64,000 nt of DNA from Niallia nealsonii (GCF_002835805.1 NZ_PISE01000011.1:62001-126000), one strand, 5' to 3'; positions 25,318 to 34,595 are shown, numbered from the stretch's first letter. Notes: generated by a model not told the origin, from the letters alone. A program made the numbers and translations.

Positions 25318-25770
25318 TTAGCCTCTTCTAAAAGTAATATAGTCTATATTCACCGGTTCCAATCCGTTCTCTCTTAGTCGTTGATTAATCTGCCCTCGAT
25401 GATACTGACCGTGCAAGGCAATATGTGTCAGTATATCTCCTATAGTATTTTGAAATTCCTTGCCCATGCTGTTTTTATAGAACACCAGAGTATTAGGATC
25501 ATTATCTGATATACAAGAAAACAACACATAAAAATTTTGATGATTTTGCTTAACCATTTCAGCGCATATCTCTAAACTAGCCTTATCCCAAATAGCTAAT
25601 GAGGAACTATCTAACCCCTTTAATCTAGTAAACCAGATATGTTCAGATAATAGAATATGTGAAAATAGATGGATCGTTTTTTGACTCTCCCCCTCTATAT
25701 TTTGCAAAGTTTTAAGTATATTTTGATTTGCCCAATTTAGATGATCAAACATGTTTTGAATTGTTTGCAT
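25318..25770 (-). CDS. DinB/YfiT-like four-helix protein
   Basis: A 150-residue helical protein of the DinB family. The putative metal-binding histidines lie in SEHIWFTRL (about 43) and HIALHGQYHRGQI (about 116-128). The family includes thiol-dependent transferases and damage-inducible proteins; the reaction here is unknown. An AGGGGG site precedes the ATG. The gene stands alone. Confidence 0.8.
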   Translation of the reverse strand: MQTIQNMFDHLNWANQNILKTLQNIEGESQKTIHLFSHILLSEHIWFTRLKGLDSSSLAIWDKASLEICAEMVKQNHQNFYVLFSCISDNDPNTLVFYKNSMGKEFQNTIGDILTHIALHGQYHRGQINQRLRENGLEPVNIDYITFRRG

Positions 25771-25928
25771 GCCAGTTGCCCCCTTTTTCTTAAATTATAT
25801 GTATTCTAATGGAAATATTAAAATAAATTGCCGTGGATCGCCAAATCACCCAAGAAAAACATTCCAACTCTCCTCTTCCTGTTTACGATTCTTTTAAAAG
25901 GGAACATCATAATTAGGAGGGATAAAAA

Positions 25929-26510
25929 ATGTTAAACAAAAAACCAACAATCACCACAGTTGCAGTGCTGACAGGTGCGATTCTGGGATTAGGTGCGACA
26001 TCTTCTTCTCCTATTCAGCCTGCACAAGCAGAAGAAAAGCCTTCGATGGAATCTGCTATCACAAATGAAAAAGCAGCTGAAAAATTAAATCAGCTTTATA
26101 ATCGAGCATTTATCGGAAAATCGATTTCTTACGCCAGTGATTTTCAAATCAACAAAACAACACAAAAAGAAGTTCACAAAGCGTTAGGCCAACCAATGCC
26201 AGCCAATGAAAATAGTGAATTTGACATCTATACCGCTACAATGGGCAGTCCAGGGTTCGGGTTCTCCTACAATGAAAATGGAACGATTCAACAAATCAGA
26301 TACTTTGGCAGAAATGTGGAAAGACAGCAAGATATCGGCGGTGTAACACCAGCTGTTTTAAGCTCCAAATTAGGCAGTGCAGATAATATTCGCTTTATCA
26401 GCAGCACTGGTGAAATGAATTATATTTATAAAACTGGAAAGTATGAGATTCAGTTTGTTATCGGGAGAGACAATACAGTTAGCCATGTGAATTTAATGGT
26501 AAAAGAATAG
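25929..26510 (+). CDS. Secreted YjgB-like protein (DUF4309)
   Basis: A 193-residue exported protein. The signal peptide runs to about residue 35 (hydrophobic TTVAVLTGAILGLGATSSS, then PAQA before EEKPS). The mature part has the YjgB/DUF4309 pattern: SDFQINKTTQKEVHKALGQP (a SmpA/OmlA-like repeat), GFGFSYNENGTIQQIRYFG and, at the end, YEIQFVIGRDNTVSHVNL. The function of this family is unknown; it is common in Bacillus. AGGAGGG precedes the ATG. Confidence 0.8.
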   Translation: MLNKKPTITTVAVLTGAILGLGATSSSPIQPAQAEEKPSMESAITNEKAAEKLNQLYNRAFIGKSISYASDFQINKTTQKEVHKALGQPMPANENSEFDIYTATMGSPGFGFSYNENGTIQQIRYFGRNVERQQDIGGVTPAVLSSKLGSADNIRFISSTGEMNYIYKTGKYEIQFVIGRDNTVSHVNLMVKE

Positions 26511-26520
26511 ATATAGCATA

Positions 26521-26553
26521 AAAAGGGTCGCAGTTTTTGCGAGACCCTTTTTT
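26521..26553. terminator. Bidirectional terminator between yjgB-like gene and the sugar operon
   Basis: The stem AAAAGGGTC/GACCCTTTTTT has flanking A and T runs on both strands and lies between convergent genes. Confidence 0.85.
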
Positions 26554-26574
26554 ACTTATAAGAACAAAAGCAGA

Positions 26575-26898
26575 TCATTTATCCTCTTCACCCATCCATT
26601 GCTTCTTTTTCAAGTCAAAAGATTTCATGCTATCATGCAAAAGAAAATACGAAGGCAACTTCCATTCTTGCCCACCTGCTTTAACCCGACATTGATAAAA
26701 CCATTCCCCAACTACTTTTTCTTCTGCAGGCATTATGTCCTCTTCTTTTTGTTCATAACAATCATTAAAATCCAACTGATTATCTGGCAGATGAGAGCAC
26801 TCGAGGTCAGGAAGAATTTCTTCACTCCCTGCAAAAACCATTTTATCTGTCCACTCATAAAAAACTTCATTTGCATCATTTAAAAGATGTCCATTCAT
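26575..26898 (-). CDS. Unknown small protein, translationally coupled to a sugar ABC permease
   Basis: A 107-residue acidic soluble protein, not recognised. Its ATG overlaps the TGA of the preceding permease gene (ATGA at 26898-26895), which implies translational coupling and a role tied to the operon. Visible features are EVFYEWTDKMVFAG, a cysteine pair region (LECSHLP, FNDCYEQ) and GEWFYQCRVKAGGQEWKLP, suggestive of a beta-rich fold. There is no signal peptide. It could be a sugar-modifying or binding accessory protein; nothing in the sequence decides this. Confidence 0.65.
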   Translation of the reverse strand: MNGHLLNDANEVFYEWTDKMVFAGSEEILPDLECSHLPDNQLDFNDCYEQKEEDIMPAEEKVVGEWFYQCRVKAGGQEWKLPSYFLLHDSMKSFDLKKKQWMGEEDK

Positions 26899-27725
26899 TT
26901 CACACTTCCTGCTGTTAACCCTTGTAAAAAGTATTTTTGAACAAATAAAAATACTATAATTAAAGGAGCACTAGCCATAAAGGATAAAGCCATTAGTGCA
27001 TTCCACTCTGTTGTAAATTCTCCAATAAGCATTCCAATCCCAATTGTCAACGGTCTTACTTCTATTGAATTTGTCAAAACAACCGCGAATAAAAATTCAT
27101 TCCAAGCTAGAATAAAAGTATAGACACCTGTTGCAATTAAACCAGGTAAACTTGGCGGCAAAATGATGTAAAAAAAGGTTTTATACGGTCCACATCCATC
27201 CATTTTTGCTGCTTCATCCAATTCAGTGGGGATCGTATTAATAAAATCCCTCATCATCATAATTGAAAAAGGCAAGGCAAAAGATGTATACGCCAGAATT
27301 AAGGCAAGATAACTATTATATAAGCCCATTCTTGTTATAAATAAAAAATAGGGAATAACTAAAAGTACCATTGGAAACATTTGTGTAATTAATATATATG
27401 CAATTGCGGCTCTTTTTGCTTTAAATTGAAAACGAGAAAAACCGTATCCTGCTAAAGCTGCAAAAAGGACACAAATAAAGGTGACAGAAAGTGCAATAAT
27501 ATAACTATTAATAAATAGTTTTAACAAGTCTTTATTTTCGAAAACAGTTTTAAAGGCATCCAGTGTCCAAGTTTTTGGCAGCAAAGATAAGGGAGCAGCG
27601 AAGACCTCTGGATTAGATCGAAAGGAGACGCTAAGCATCCAAAAGATCGGTAAAAGAGCCATGCTTCCTAATACGATAAGAGATATATACGTGGTCATTT
27701 TATATCTATTCTTTTTGCCTATCAT
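26895..27725 (-). CDS. Carbohydrate ABC transporter permease, MalG type
   Basis: A 276-residue membrane protein with six helices. The EAA loop EAAKMDGCGPYKTFFYIILP (about 175-194) contacts the ATPase. The C-terminus is KYFLQGLTAGSVK, typical of MalG-like permeases. It forms a heterodimer with the product of the overlapping upstream gene (four-base overlap at 27722-27725). No ATPase gene belongs to this operon, so a shared MsmX/UgpC-type ATPase probably powers it. Confidence 0.9.
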   Translation of the reverse strand: MIGKKNRYKMTTYISLIVLGSMALLPIFWMLSVSFRSNPEVFAAPLSLLPKTWTLDAFKTVFENKDLLKLFINSYIIALSVTFICVLFAALAGYGFSRFQFKAKRAAIAYILITQMFPMVLLVIPYFLFITRMGLYNSYLALILAYTSFALPFSIMMMRDFINTIPTELDEAAKMDGCGPYKTFFYIILPPSLPGLIATGVYTFILAWNEFLFAVVLTNSIEVRPLTIGIGMLIGEFTTEWNALMALSFMASAPLIIVFLFVQKYFLQGLTAGSVK

Positions 27726-28624
27726 TCATTTGTCTCCTTTCTAATAGATGCTTTAATATAAAACGATGCAAATAGAATCATAATCAAAAGCATAAATATC
27801 GCTGCTGAAGAAGCATATCCAAAATCTAATGTGCGGAAAGCATAATGATATACATATGTTGACAGTATTTCAGTAGCATTCATTGGACCTCCACCTGTCA
27901 TTAAAAAGACAAGATCAAAAGAACGGAAGTTCCAAATAAATTCAAGAACAATAAGTGTAAAGAGGATTTTTTTTATTTGCGGAATTGTAATAAAAAAGAA
28001 CTTTTTAAAGAAGCCCGCTCCATCTATTTCTGCTGCCTCATACATATCTTTAGAAACAGTTTGTAGACTTGCCAAAATCATCAGCATCATAAATGGAAAG
28101 CCTCTCCATACATTCGTCAGTATAACAGCCAACAGTGCAGTATGCTCATTGCTTAGCCAGGCAATTTGCGACAGTTCGTTGAGCCCTATGCTTTTTAATA
28201 TAAAATTAAATAATCCAAATGGACTAAACATAAGGATAAATATTGCTGCTACTACAGTTGACGATGTTAGCCATGGAAACATGAGCAATGCTCTAAATAC
28301 TCCCCGAAACTTTGTATTAATTTGTTGATTTAACAATAATGCAAAAGTCATTCCTGCTATTAGTCCAGGCGCTACACTGCTAAACGTAAAAATGACTGTA
28401 TTTTTTAATGCATTCCAAAATGCTGGATCGGCCAAAAAAGCTTGGTAGTTCGAAAATCCAGTAAATATAGGATTCGCCTTGTCTGAATAGTCAAAGAAAC
28501 TCATTTGAATAACTTGAAATAATGGATATCCTGTTAATAGAATAAGCAAAATCATGGCAGGCAATATAAAAGATACTTTTGTAAAAAAAACTATTAGTTT
28601 ATTATTTTTTGTTGCTTGATTCAT
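27722..28624 (-). CDS. Carbohydrate ABC transporter permease, MalF type
   Basis: A 300-residue membrane protein with six predicted helices and the EAA loop EAAEIDGAGFFKKFFFITIP (about 190-209). AGGAGG lies upstream of the ATG, and the end overlaps the MalG-type gene. It is the partner permease of a sugar importer; the ligand is set by the lipoprotein encoded upstream. Confidence 0.9.
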   Translation of the reverse strand: MNQATKNNKLIVFFTKVSFILPAMILLILLTGYPLFQVIQMSFFDYSDKANPIFTGFSNYQAFLADPAFWNALKNTVIFTFSSVAPGLIAGMTFALLLNQQINTKFRGVFRALLMFPWLTSSTVVAAIFILMFSPFGLFNFILKSIGLNELSQIAWLSNEHTALLAVILTNVWRGFPFMMLMILASLQTVSKDMYEAAEIDGAGFFKKFFFITIPQIKKILFTLIVLEFIWNFRSFDLVFLMTGGGPMNATEILSTYVYHYAFRTLDFGYASSAAIFMLLIMILFASFYIKASIRKETNE

Positions 28625-28678
28625 AATTTAGCACCTCCTAAAAAGGAAAGGCTCATTTAAGAGCCCATCCTTCTCTCC

Positions 28679-29986
28679 TTAATTTTCAGCCTTTTCAAAG
28701 GCAGCATTCCAATATGATGCTGCATCATTTAATGCTTCCTCCGCAGTCTTTTTATCGTTTAAAAAGTTTTGTACTTCAATAGTAAATTCTTTGCGAAGAT
28801 CGTTTGCATTAGGCAAGAAGTTGTCAATAACTTCAATGCGATCAACATTATCCGCCTGCTCAATAAACACTTTCAAATAAGGATCTTTTTGGAAGTAGTC
28901 ATCTTTCATTGTATCTTTATTATATGGAAAGAAATTGGTTGCCTTATCCCATAATAATTGTCCTTCTGCGCTGCCCATAAATTCAATAAACTTCCAAGCA
29001 GCTTCTTTATTTTTGCCTTTAGATGCTAAAGTAAGAACAGAACCTTGTGCAATTGTTCCGCTTTGCTCATCCTTTGGCAATGGAACTACTCCAAAATCTA
29101 AATCAGGATTTAATCCTTTTTGGATAGCCACTCCCCACGGCCCCTCAAACATGAAAGCTACGTTTCCAGCTGAGAAGTTTGCCCTTTTTTCCTTTTCTCC
29201 TGCACTCAATTCTCCAGGAGTGGTTACTTTATGTTCTTTAATCAACGATTTATAAAAGTTTAATGCTTTTATTCCTTCTGGTGTATTAAATGCAGCTCGG
29301 TTATTGTCAATAATTTTCCCGCCGGCTTGAAGAATAAAAGGGAATACTTCGTAAGAAATAACTGTTGCTGGTTCTGCCACGATATTACCTGTAAATGCAT
29401 AGCGATTTTTACTTTTGTCCGTTAATTTAAGAGATGCTTCTACCAGTTCATCCCAGGTTGTAGGAGGTTCTACCCCAGCTTCTTTTAATAGTTTTTTATT
29501 ATAAAACAGGGCAATGTTTCCATTGGTAATTGGGACTCCATATCTTTTCCCTTTCCACGGCAATGTCATTGGTCCTTCAATTGCTTTTTGATAATCTTCT
29601 GAAAGATTATCCATATAGCTATCTATTGGGTCAATAATGCCCGCATCTGCAAATTCAGTGACCCATGCACCTGAGGCTGTAATAATATCCGGTGGCATTC
29701 CAGCTAAATCTAGAGATAATAGTTTGTCATGCTCTTGTGCAAACGGTATATCATCTATAATTAATTCAATATCAGGATGTTTTTTTTCAAAGGCAGCCTT
29801 CACTTCATTAATTTTATCTGGACCTTGCTCATTGACCCAGTGCTGCAGCCAGTGAATTTGCGTTTTTCCTTCTTTATTCAATTCATTGTCTGTACTTGAA
29901 TTTGTATTGTTTGATGTAGAAGGTGGAGAACAGGCAGATAATATTAACATTAGGATAATAGGCAAAAATATTTTTTTTATTTTCAT
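28679..29986 (-). CDS. Sugar ABC transporter substrate-binding lipoprotein
   Basis: A 435-residue family 1 extracellular binding protein. The lipobox LILSAC places the lipid-modified Cys at residue 19. The mature domain has features of the family: PDIITASGAWVTEFADAG, YGVPITNGNIALFYNKKLLKEAGVEPPTTWDEL and AAWKFIEFMGSAEGQ. The ligand is a mono- or oligosaccharide that cannot be named. It follows the phosphofructokinase-like gene by 15 bases in one operon. Confidence 0.88.
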   Translation of the reverse strand: MKIKKIFLPIILMLILSACSPPSTSNNTNSSTDNELNKEGKTQIHWLQHWVNEQGPDKINEVKAAFEKKHPDIELIIDDIPFAQEHDKLLSLDLAGMPPDIITASGAWVTEFADAGIIDPIDSYMDNLSEDYQKAIEGPMTLPWKGKRYGVPITNGNIALFYNKKLLKEAGVEPPTTWDELVEASLKLTDKSKNRYAFTGNIVAEPATVISYEVFPFILQAGGKIIDNNRAAFNTPEGIKALNFYKSLIKEHKVTTPGELSAGEKEKRANFSAGNVAFMFEGPWGVAIQKGLNPDLDFGVVPLPKDEQSGTIAQGSVLTLASKGKNKEAAWKFIEFMGSAEGQLLWDKATNFFPYNKDTMKDDYFQKDPYLKVFIEQADNVDRIEVIDNFLPNANDLRKEFTIEVQNFLNDKKTAEEALNDAASYWNAAFEKAEN

Positions 29987-30001
29987 ATATACATCCCCTT
30001 T

Positions 30002-31162
30002 TTATTTTTCTAACAGAGTAAGCGGTTTCAAAAAAGAATATTCTAAAAGTGGCAATAAATAAGTTTTATATTTATTAGTTGGCATATGTTTTTCTTTATC
30101 CCAAAATTCCTTTGGAAATGCTTTCTCTTTTCCTGCAATATTCTCTAAATCTTTTGTAATAATTTCAACATCATATGGTTTATTACTTAATCTTTTTATG
30201 CACATCATAACACCAGAAATCCCCTTCATTGCCTGTTCAACTGCTGTTTCACCAAGTATTCTAGCTTCTTTCAAATCCTGCTTGGAGGTAAAAGAATAGG
30301 CACTTCTATAAAGAGTCCCAGGTATGGTGATTTTTGTTTTATATCCAAGATTATTGATGATCTGTGCTGCCAGCTGATAGGCAACTCCACCATTATAGCC
30401 TGCTCTAGTCGTATTAGCTGAAGCTTCTGATAGGATTCCTTGAATAAAAAAGTGGTCTGGGATAATCATCATTAATTTCCCATATTTTTGATAACTACTT
30501 TCTACTTCCTTTAAAATTTGACTTAAAGATTTTTTTTCTTCTGGCAAATAAACGAGCTGGGGATATTGTTCTTCTGAAGATTTTGCTATGGCACTTGCTG
30601 AAGCCAGCCAGCCAGTATTTCCTCCCATTGCTTCTATAATTTCAATTTGACCATATGTTTTCATGGATTCCATATCTGTGCCGATCCATTGAACGGCATG
30701 GCTTAGGAAATTGGCTGCACTTGGATATCCTGGTGTATGGTCTGTTCCATATAGATCATTATCAATCGTTTTAGGAATATGAATAAACCGCAGTTCTTTT
30801 CCCTGATGCTTAGCACAATGATGAAGAGCCTTTACTGTTCTAGCAGAACCATTTCCACCGATATAATAAAACACCTTTATATTAAACGTTTCCATTTTAT
30901 TGATGATCTTTTCAAGATCTCCCTCTTGTAAAGAGTATCTTGATCCGCCAAGAATTGAACCAGGCTGATTCGAGGCTTTCTCTATTTCCACCAATTTTTT
31001 CTCTAACAAAATAAGACGATCATTTAATACTCCTTCTATTCCATTCACGGACCCATAAATATGCTTTATTTGCTTTTCTGCAAATGCTTTTCTCACTGCC
31101 CCATATAATGACATGTTGATTACAGAAGTAGGACCACCAGATTGAGCTATTAAAATGTTCAT
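30002..31162 (-). CDS. 6-phosphofructokinase-family protein with unusual active site
   Basis: A 386-residue PfkA-superfamily protein. Family segments are IAQSGGPTSVINMSL (5-19), GGNGS (102-106), PKTIDND (130-136) and MGGNTGWLA (about 184). In ATP-dependent enzymes the second and third read GGDGS and PGTIDND; in pyrophosphate enzymes GGDDS and PKTIDND. Here Gly is kept as in ATP enzymes, Lys as in PPi enzymes, and the Mg-binding Asp is Asn. The phosphoryl donor and even the sugar are therefore uncertain. The gene starts one base inside the stop of the DeoR gene (TAATG) and precedes a sugar importer; an aldolase gene diverges. Confidence 0.8.
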   Translation of the reverse strand: MNILIAQSGGPTSVINMSLYGAVRKAFAEKQIKHIYGSVNGIEGVLNDRLILLEKKLVEIEKASNQPGSILGGSRYSLQEGDLEKIINKMETFNIKVFYYIGGNGSARTVKALHHCAKHQGKELRFIHIPKTIDNDLYGTDHTPGYPSAANFLSHAVQWIGTDMESMKTYGQIEIIEAMGGNTGWLASASAIAKSSEEQYPQLVYLPEEKKSLSQILKEVESSYQKYGKLMMIIPDHFFIQGILSEASANTTRAGYNGGVAYQLAAQIINNLGYKTKITIPGTLYRSAYSFTSKQDLKEARILGETAVEQAMKGISGVMMCIKRLSNKPYDVEIITKDLENIAGKEKAFPKEFWDKEKHMPTNKYKTYLLPLLEYSFLKPLTLLEK

Positions 31163-31959
31163 TACATAGATTCATCCTTCCCAACAATAATAAGTTTTGC
31201 CTTTTTGCCAAATTCTTTTATTAATTTAGGATCTAATCCATCATCTGTAATGATTGTATGATTTGCCTGAATTTCAGATATTTGAAATGAAGCAATATTA
31301 TCGAACTTTGCAGAATCTACTAGCCAAAAGATTTCATTCGCTGATTTAAGCAAAATTTTCTTCACATCTGCCTCTAATATGTCATTGCAAGAAAATCCAT
31401 GCTGTATTGATAACGCTGATGCACCAACAAATACTTTGTCTGCGTAAATATTGCTCAAACTTTGCTCAATCATGGAGCTTATCATTGTGGTTGTACGGGA
31501 ACGAAATACTCCTCCCATTAATATTTTCGTTACTAAACTCTTATGTTCCAATTCTTCTGCAATATTTACAGCCGTTAAAAAAGCAGTGATTTTTTTGGAG
31601 TTATCAATAAATCTAGCCAGATGCAGCATAGTCGAACCTGCATCAATAATAATATTATCTTTCTCTTGTATGAATACTGCTGCCTTTTGTGCTATTCTCT
31701 CTTTTTTATCTTTGTTTTTTTCATATTGTTCGTAAAAGCGTGTGTTCAAATAATCAGTTGAACTTGTTGAACTAGTTTCCTTCCATTCTGCTCCCCCTCT
31801 TATTTTAGCAATTTTATTCGTGTTTTTTTCCAAATGTTCGATGTCGCGTCTAGCAGTTACCTGTGAAATGCCTAATTCATTTGCCAAATCCATTATACTT
31901 ACGGTTTTTGATTTTTTAATCATCTCTAACATTAAATCGTGTCTTTTTTTGGTAATCAT
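31162..31959 (-). CDS. DeoR-family sugar regulator
   Basis: A 265-residue regulator with an N-terminal DeoR helix-turn-helix (SIMDLANELGISQVTARRDIEHLEK, about 21-45, then RGGAEW) and a C-terminal DeoRC sugar-phosphate sensor with IIIDAGSTMLHLARFI and FVGASALSIQHGFSCNDILEADVKK. Such proteins usually repress their own operon and are relieved by a phosphorylated sugar intermediate. It heads the operon with the phosphofructokinase-like gene and ABC importer and diverges from the aldolase gene. Confidence 0.88.
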   Translation of the reverse strand: MITKKRHDLMLEMIKKSKTVSIMDLANELGISQVTARRDIEHLEKNTNKIAKIRGGAEWKETSSTSSTDYLNTRFYEQYEKNKDKKERIAQKAAVFIQEKDNIIIDAGSTMLHLARFIDNSKKITAFLTAVNIAEELEHKSLVTKILMGGVFRSRTTTMISSMIEQSLSNIYADKVFVGASALSIQHGFSCNDILEADVKKILLKSANEIFWLVDSAKFDNIASFQISEIQANHTIITDDGLDPKLIKEFGKKAKLIIVGKDESM

Positions 31960-32331
31960 AAGTAACTCCTACTCTTCATTTTCTACTGACCAATGATGTA
32001 TTTTCACAATCAATTTTTTCTAGATGATAATTTTATTTGCTCTCTATAAAAAATGATGCATTTGTTAAAAATATGATTAATTTTCGAAAATAAATGATCA
32101 GAAAATTCCCCCAAAAGAAATTTACAAATCAAAAATTATCATTTATGCTAAAAAAGCAATCAGAAATAACTGCTCCTATCAAATTTTTCTATTCTGCTTT
32201 TCTCTTTTCCACTAAAAATGTATTCGTTTTCATTGTTAAAAATTTCCAATAATCCACGTATACCCTTGCCTTATGATTACCTTAATAGACAAATAAAATA
32301 TGATTAATAATCAAATATTGGAGGATTCTAT
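31960..32331. promoter_or_regulatory. Divergent control region of the sugar module
   Basis: This 370-base AT-rich region lies between the DeoR operon and the aldolase gene. TGATTAATAATCA at 32301-32313, a palindrome with six-base arms just upstream of the aldolase ribosome site, is a candidate operator; ATGATTAATTTTC near 32070 is a possible half-site. GATGATAATTTT (about 32022) and AAAATTATCATT (about 32133) form a widely spaced inverted pair. Clear -35/-10 elements are not evident. Confidence 0.5.
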
Positions 32332-33183
32332 ATGAGATTAGTTAAAATGACACATATGCTAAATGAAGCAAAAAGGAATAAATGGGCAGTAGGCCACTTT
32401 AATATGATCAATATGGAATTTGCCCAAGCAATTAGTGAAGCTGCAAATGAAGCAAATACTCCTGTAATTCTTGGTGTCGGAGAAGCTACCATTCAATATA
32501 TGGGCATGGACTATGTAGTGGCTATTGCAAATAGTGCTGCAAAAAATAGCCATGTTCCTATTGCACTGCATTTAGATCATGGAAGCAGCTTTGCGATTAT
32601 TATGAAATGTATTCGTGCAGGATTTTCTTCCGTTATGTTTGATGGCTCCCGCTATTCCATGGAGGAAAATATTCGTTTGACACAAAAAGTTGTAGAAGCA
32701 GCACATGCAGCAGGTGTATCGGTAGAGGGAGAATTAGGAAGCATTGGAGGCACAGAAGACGATATTACAATAGATGAAAAAAATATACAATTGCCCACTG
32801 CCAAAGAAGCTATTGACTTTTGGCGGCAAACTAGGGTGGATGCTCTTGCAGTAGCAGTGGGAACGGCACATGGCATGTATAAATCGGAACCAAACATAAG
32901 ATGTGATATCATAGCTGAAATCTCAGCAAATATTGATGCTCCTCTTGTACTTCATGGTGGATCAGGAGTGAAAGATTCTGTAATTGAAGACGCCATTTAT
33001 TCAGGTATTGCCAAGATAAACGTGAATACTGAAAATCAAGTTGCTTTTACAGAGAACATTCGCAGAACCTTGTTAAACAAATCTGAAATATATGATAGTA
33101 GAGATTTTCTGCGAGAAGGACGTGATGCAGTGAAAGAAATGGTTAAGTCAAAGATTAAACTTTTTACTATGTGCAAGAAATAA
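32332..33183 (+). CDS. Class II (zinc) ketose-bisphosphate aldolase
   Basis: A 283-residue aldolase of the FbaA/GatY/KbaY family, which cleaves fructose- or tagatose-1,6-bisphosphate to two triose phosphates. Zinc and catalytic residues lie in ALHLDHGSS (Asp82, His83), VEGELGSIGG, GTAHGMYKS and LVLHGGSG, and the phosphate-binding loop is INVNTE. GGAGG precedes the ATG. Divergent pairing with the DeoR-phosphofructokinase-ABC operon suggests that the pair forms a dedicated lower pathway for the imported sugar. Tagatose- versus fructose-type specificity is not decided. Confidence 0.88.
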   Translation: MRLVKMTHMLNEAKRNKWAVGHFNMINMEFAQAISEAANEANTPVILGVGEATIQYMGMDYVVAIANSAAKNSHVPIALHLDHGSSFAIIMKCIRAGFSSVMFDGSRYSMEENIRLTQKVVEAAHAAGVSVEGELGSIGGTEDDITIDEKNIQLPTAKEAIDFWRQTRVDALAVAVGTAHGMYKSEPNIRCDIIAEISANIDAPLVLHGGSGVKDSVIEDAIYSGIAKINVNTENQVAFTENIRRTLLNKSEIYDSRDFLREGRDAVKEMVKSKIKLFTMCKK

Positions 33184-33271
33184 AATCAGATGCTAAAAAA
33201 CATTAAAGTGAATATAATTTCTCTTAAAATAATTTGTAGTGATGGTATAGAGAAAACAAATTAAAAAATAT

Positions 33272-33305
33272 CAGGAAAGTATCTGGAGTTCCACATACTT
33301 CCCTG
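33272..33305 (-). terminator. Terminator of the erythromycin-esterase-family gene
   Basis: CAGGAAAGTAT pairs with ATACTTCCCTG (one mismatch), followed on the minus strand by a T-rich run. It lies between convergent genes. Confidence 0.75.
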
Positions 33306-33341
33306 TTTAGATTATTTCATTTAGCTTTATCTATTTTTCTA

Positions 33342-34595
33342 CTATAATATAGGCGTTACTCCATGTGTCTCATCAACATGAATAAACGCATCGTAACGCT
33401 CTGAAACTTTAGAGGGAACATAATTTCCATAATGTTCGACTTCAGGATCATAAACTACTCCAATTGCTCGATGGCCAATGGTTTTATTAAAAAAATGACG
33501 ATTCTCCTCAGTAAATTGAATATATTGATTAAATGCTCCGGCGCGGTGCAGCTTTTCTTCCCAAGTATTTCTTTGGGCATTTGGAACCGCCATTTTTTTA
33601 TGGGGAGCTCCCCAACGATCTGCGGCAATAACGGTTCCGCTATACGTTCCAAATCCGATTGCATAGATATTTTCTTTTCCGTATTTCTCCCTCGTTATCT
33701 GTCCTACATTTTCTAATCCTTCCTTTTCCATGCTTGTGGCACGGGCATCGCCAATATGAGTGTTATGTTCCCATATAATTCCTTTCGCATCCTTATTATA
33801 AAAGTTTCCAATCAAATCTAATGTCTCCACCATATGGCGATCTCTTATATTCCATGAATGAACATCATCTGTAATCATCGCTTTATAATAAGCTTCCGCA
33901 TTTTTTGAAACTAATCCGTTTATTTGCAGATTCAAAAAGTTCTCCGCATCATCTTGTTTATAGCGATTGCTGTTGGAAATAATGGCTTGCAGCAAATGAA
34001 GTACTTCTTCCCGGCAACTTTCTCCTAAAAATGCAGCAGACATTCCATATTGCTCTGCCCTTTTATTATAAGGTTCAAAACACTCGATCGCCTTTAATGC
34101 TTTTTCTAAATCAGGAGAATCAGTTTCTTTCAGGTAGGATACAATAGCTTCAATCGATTCCCATAAACTATAGACATCTAGCCCATAAAATCCTGCTTTA
34201 TTTGAAGACTTGTTTTGATTATATTCTGTTAGCCACTCAAGAAGAGGAATCATTTCTTCATTTGCCCACATCCATGTTGGCCATCTGTGAAAGTCCTTAA
34301 GCACCTCACGTACGGTAGAGTATTCAGATCCACCTTTAATATATTTATTTACTTCATAACAAGAAGGCCAGTCTCCCTCCACTGCAACAAAAGAAAACCC
34401 ATAATCCTCTATTAATTTTTTGGTGATTTCCGCACGGATGCTATAAAATTCAGACGTTCCATGTGTGGCTTCACCAAGCAATACATATTTCGCTTTACCT
34501 GCATCTCTAATAAGATTATCTAAATCACCGGCATTCTCAAAAGTTTTACTGTATTTTTGTATATTTTTTATTTCATCACTAGCCTTAATCAGCAT
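33342..34595 (-). CDS. Erythromycin-esterase-family hydrolase
   Basis: A 417-residue cytosolic protein of the EreA/EreB-like superfamily. The active-site elements are GEATHGTSEF (Glu42, His45), VEGDWPS (about 71) and WEHNTHIGDAR (about 270). The family includes macrolide-lactone esterases, but many Bacillus members have no shown resistance role, so a resistance call would be unsafe. The start is ATG 34595 behind GGAGG; an upstream extension to 34763 is an unlikely hydrophobic stretch. The gene is transcribed alone. Confidence 0.82.
   Translation of the reverse strand: MLIKASDEIKNIQKYSKTFENAGDLDNLIRDAGKAKYVLLGEATHGTSEFYSIRAEITKKLIEDYGFSFVAVEGDWPSCYEVNKYIKGGSEYSTVREVLKDFHRWPTWMWANEEMIPLLEWLTEYNQNKSSNKAGFYGLDVYSLWESIEAIVSYLKETDSPDLEKALKAIECFEPYNKRAEQYGMSAAFLGESCREEVLHLLQAIISNSNRYKQDDAENFLNLQINGLVSKNAEAYYKAMITDDVHSWNIRDRHMVETLDLIGNFYNKDAKGIIWEHNTHIGDARATSMEKEGLENVGQITREKYGKENIYAIGFGTYSGTVIAADRWGAPHKKMAVPNAQRNTWEEKLHRAGAFNQYIQFTEENRHFFNKTIGHRAIGVVYDPEVEHYGNYVPSKVSERYDAFIHVDETHGVTPIL

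Noticed and set aside
33342-34595. Macrolide resistance gene
   Set aside because: The protein belongs to the erythromycin-esterase superfamily, but most such chromosomal Bacillus proteins have no shown resistance role and nothing nearby suggests a resistance element.
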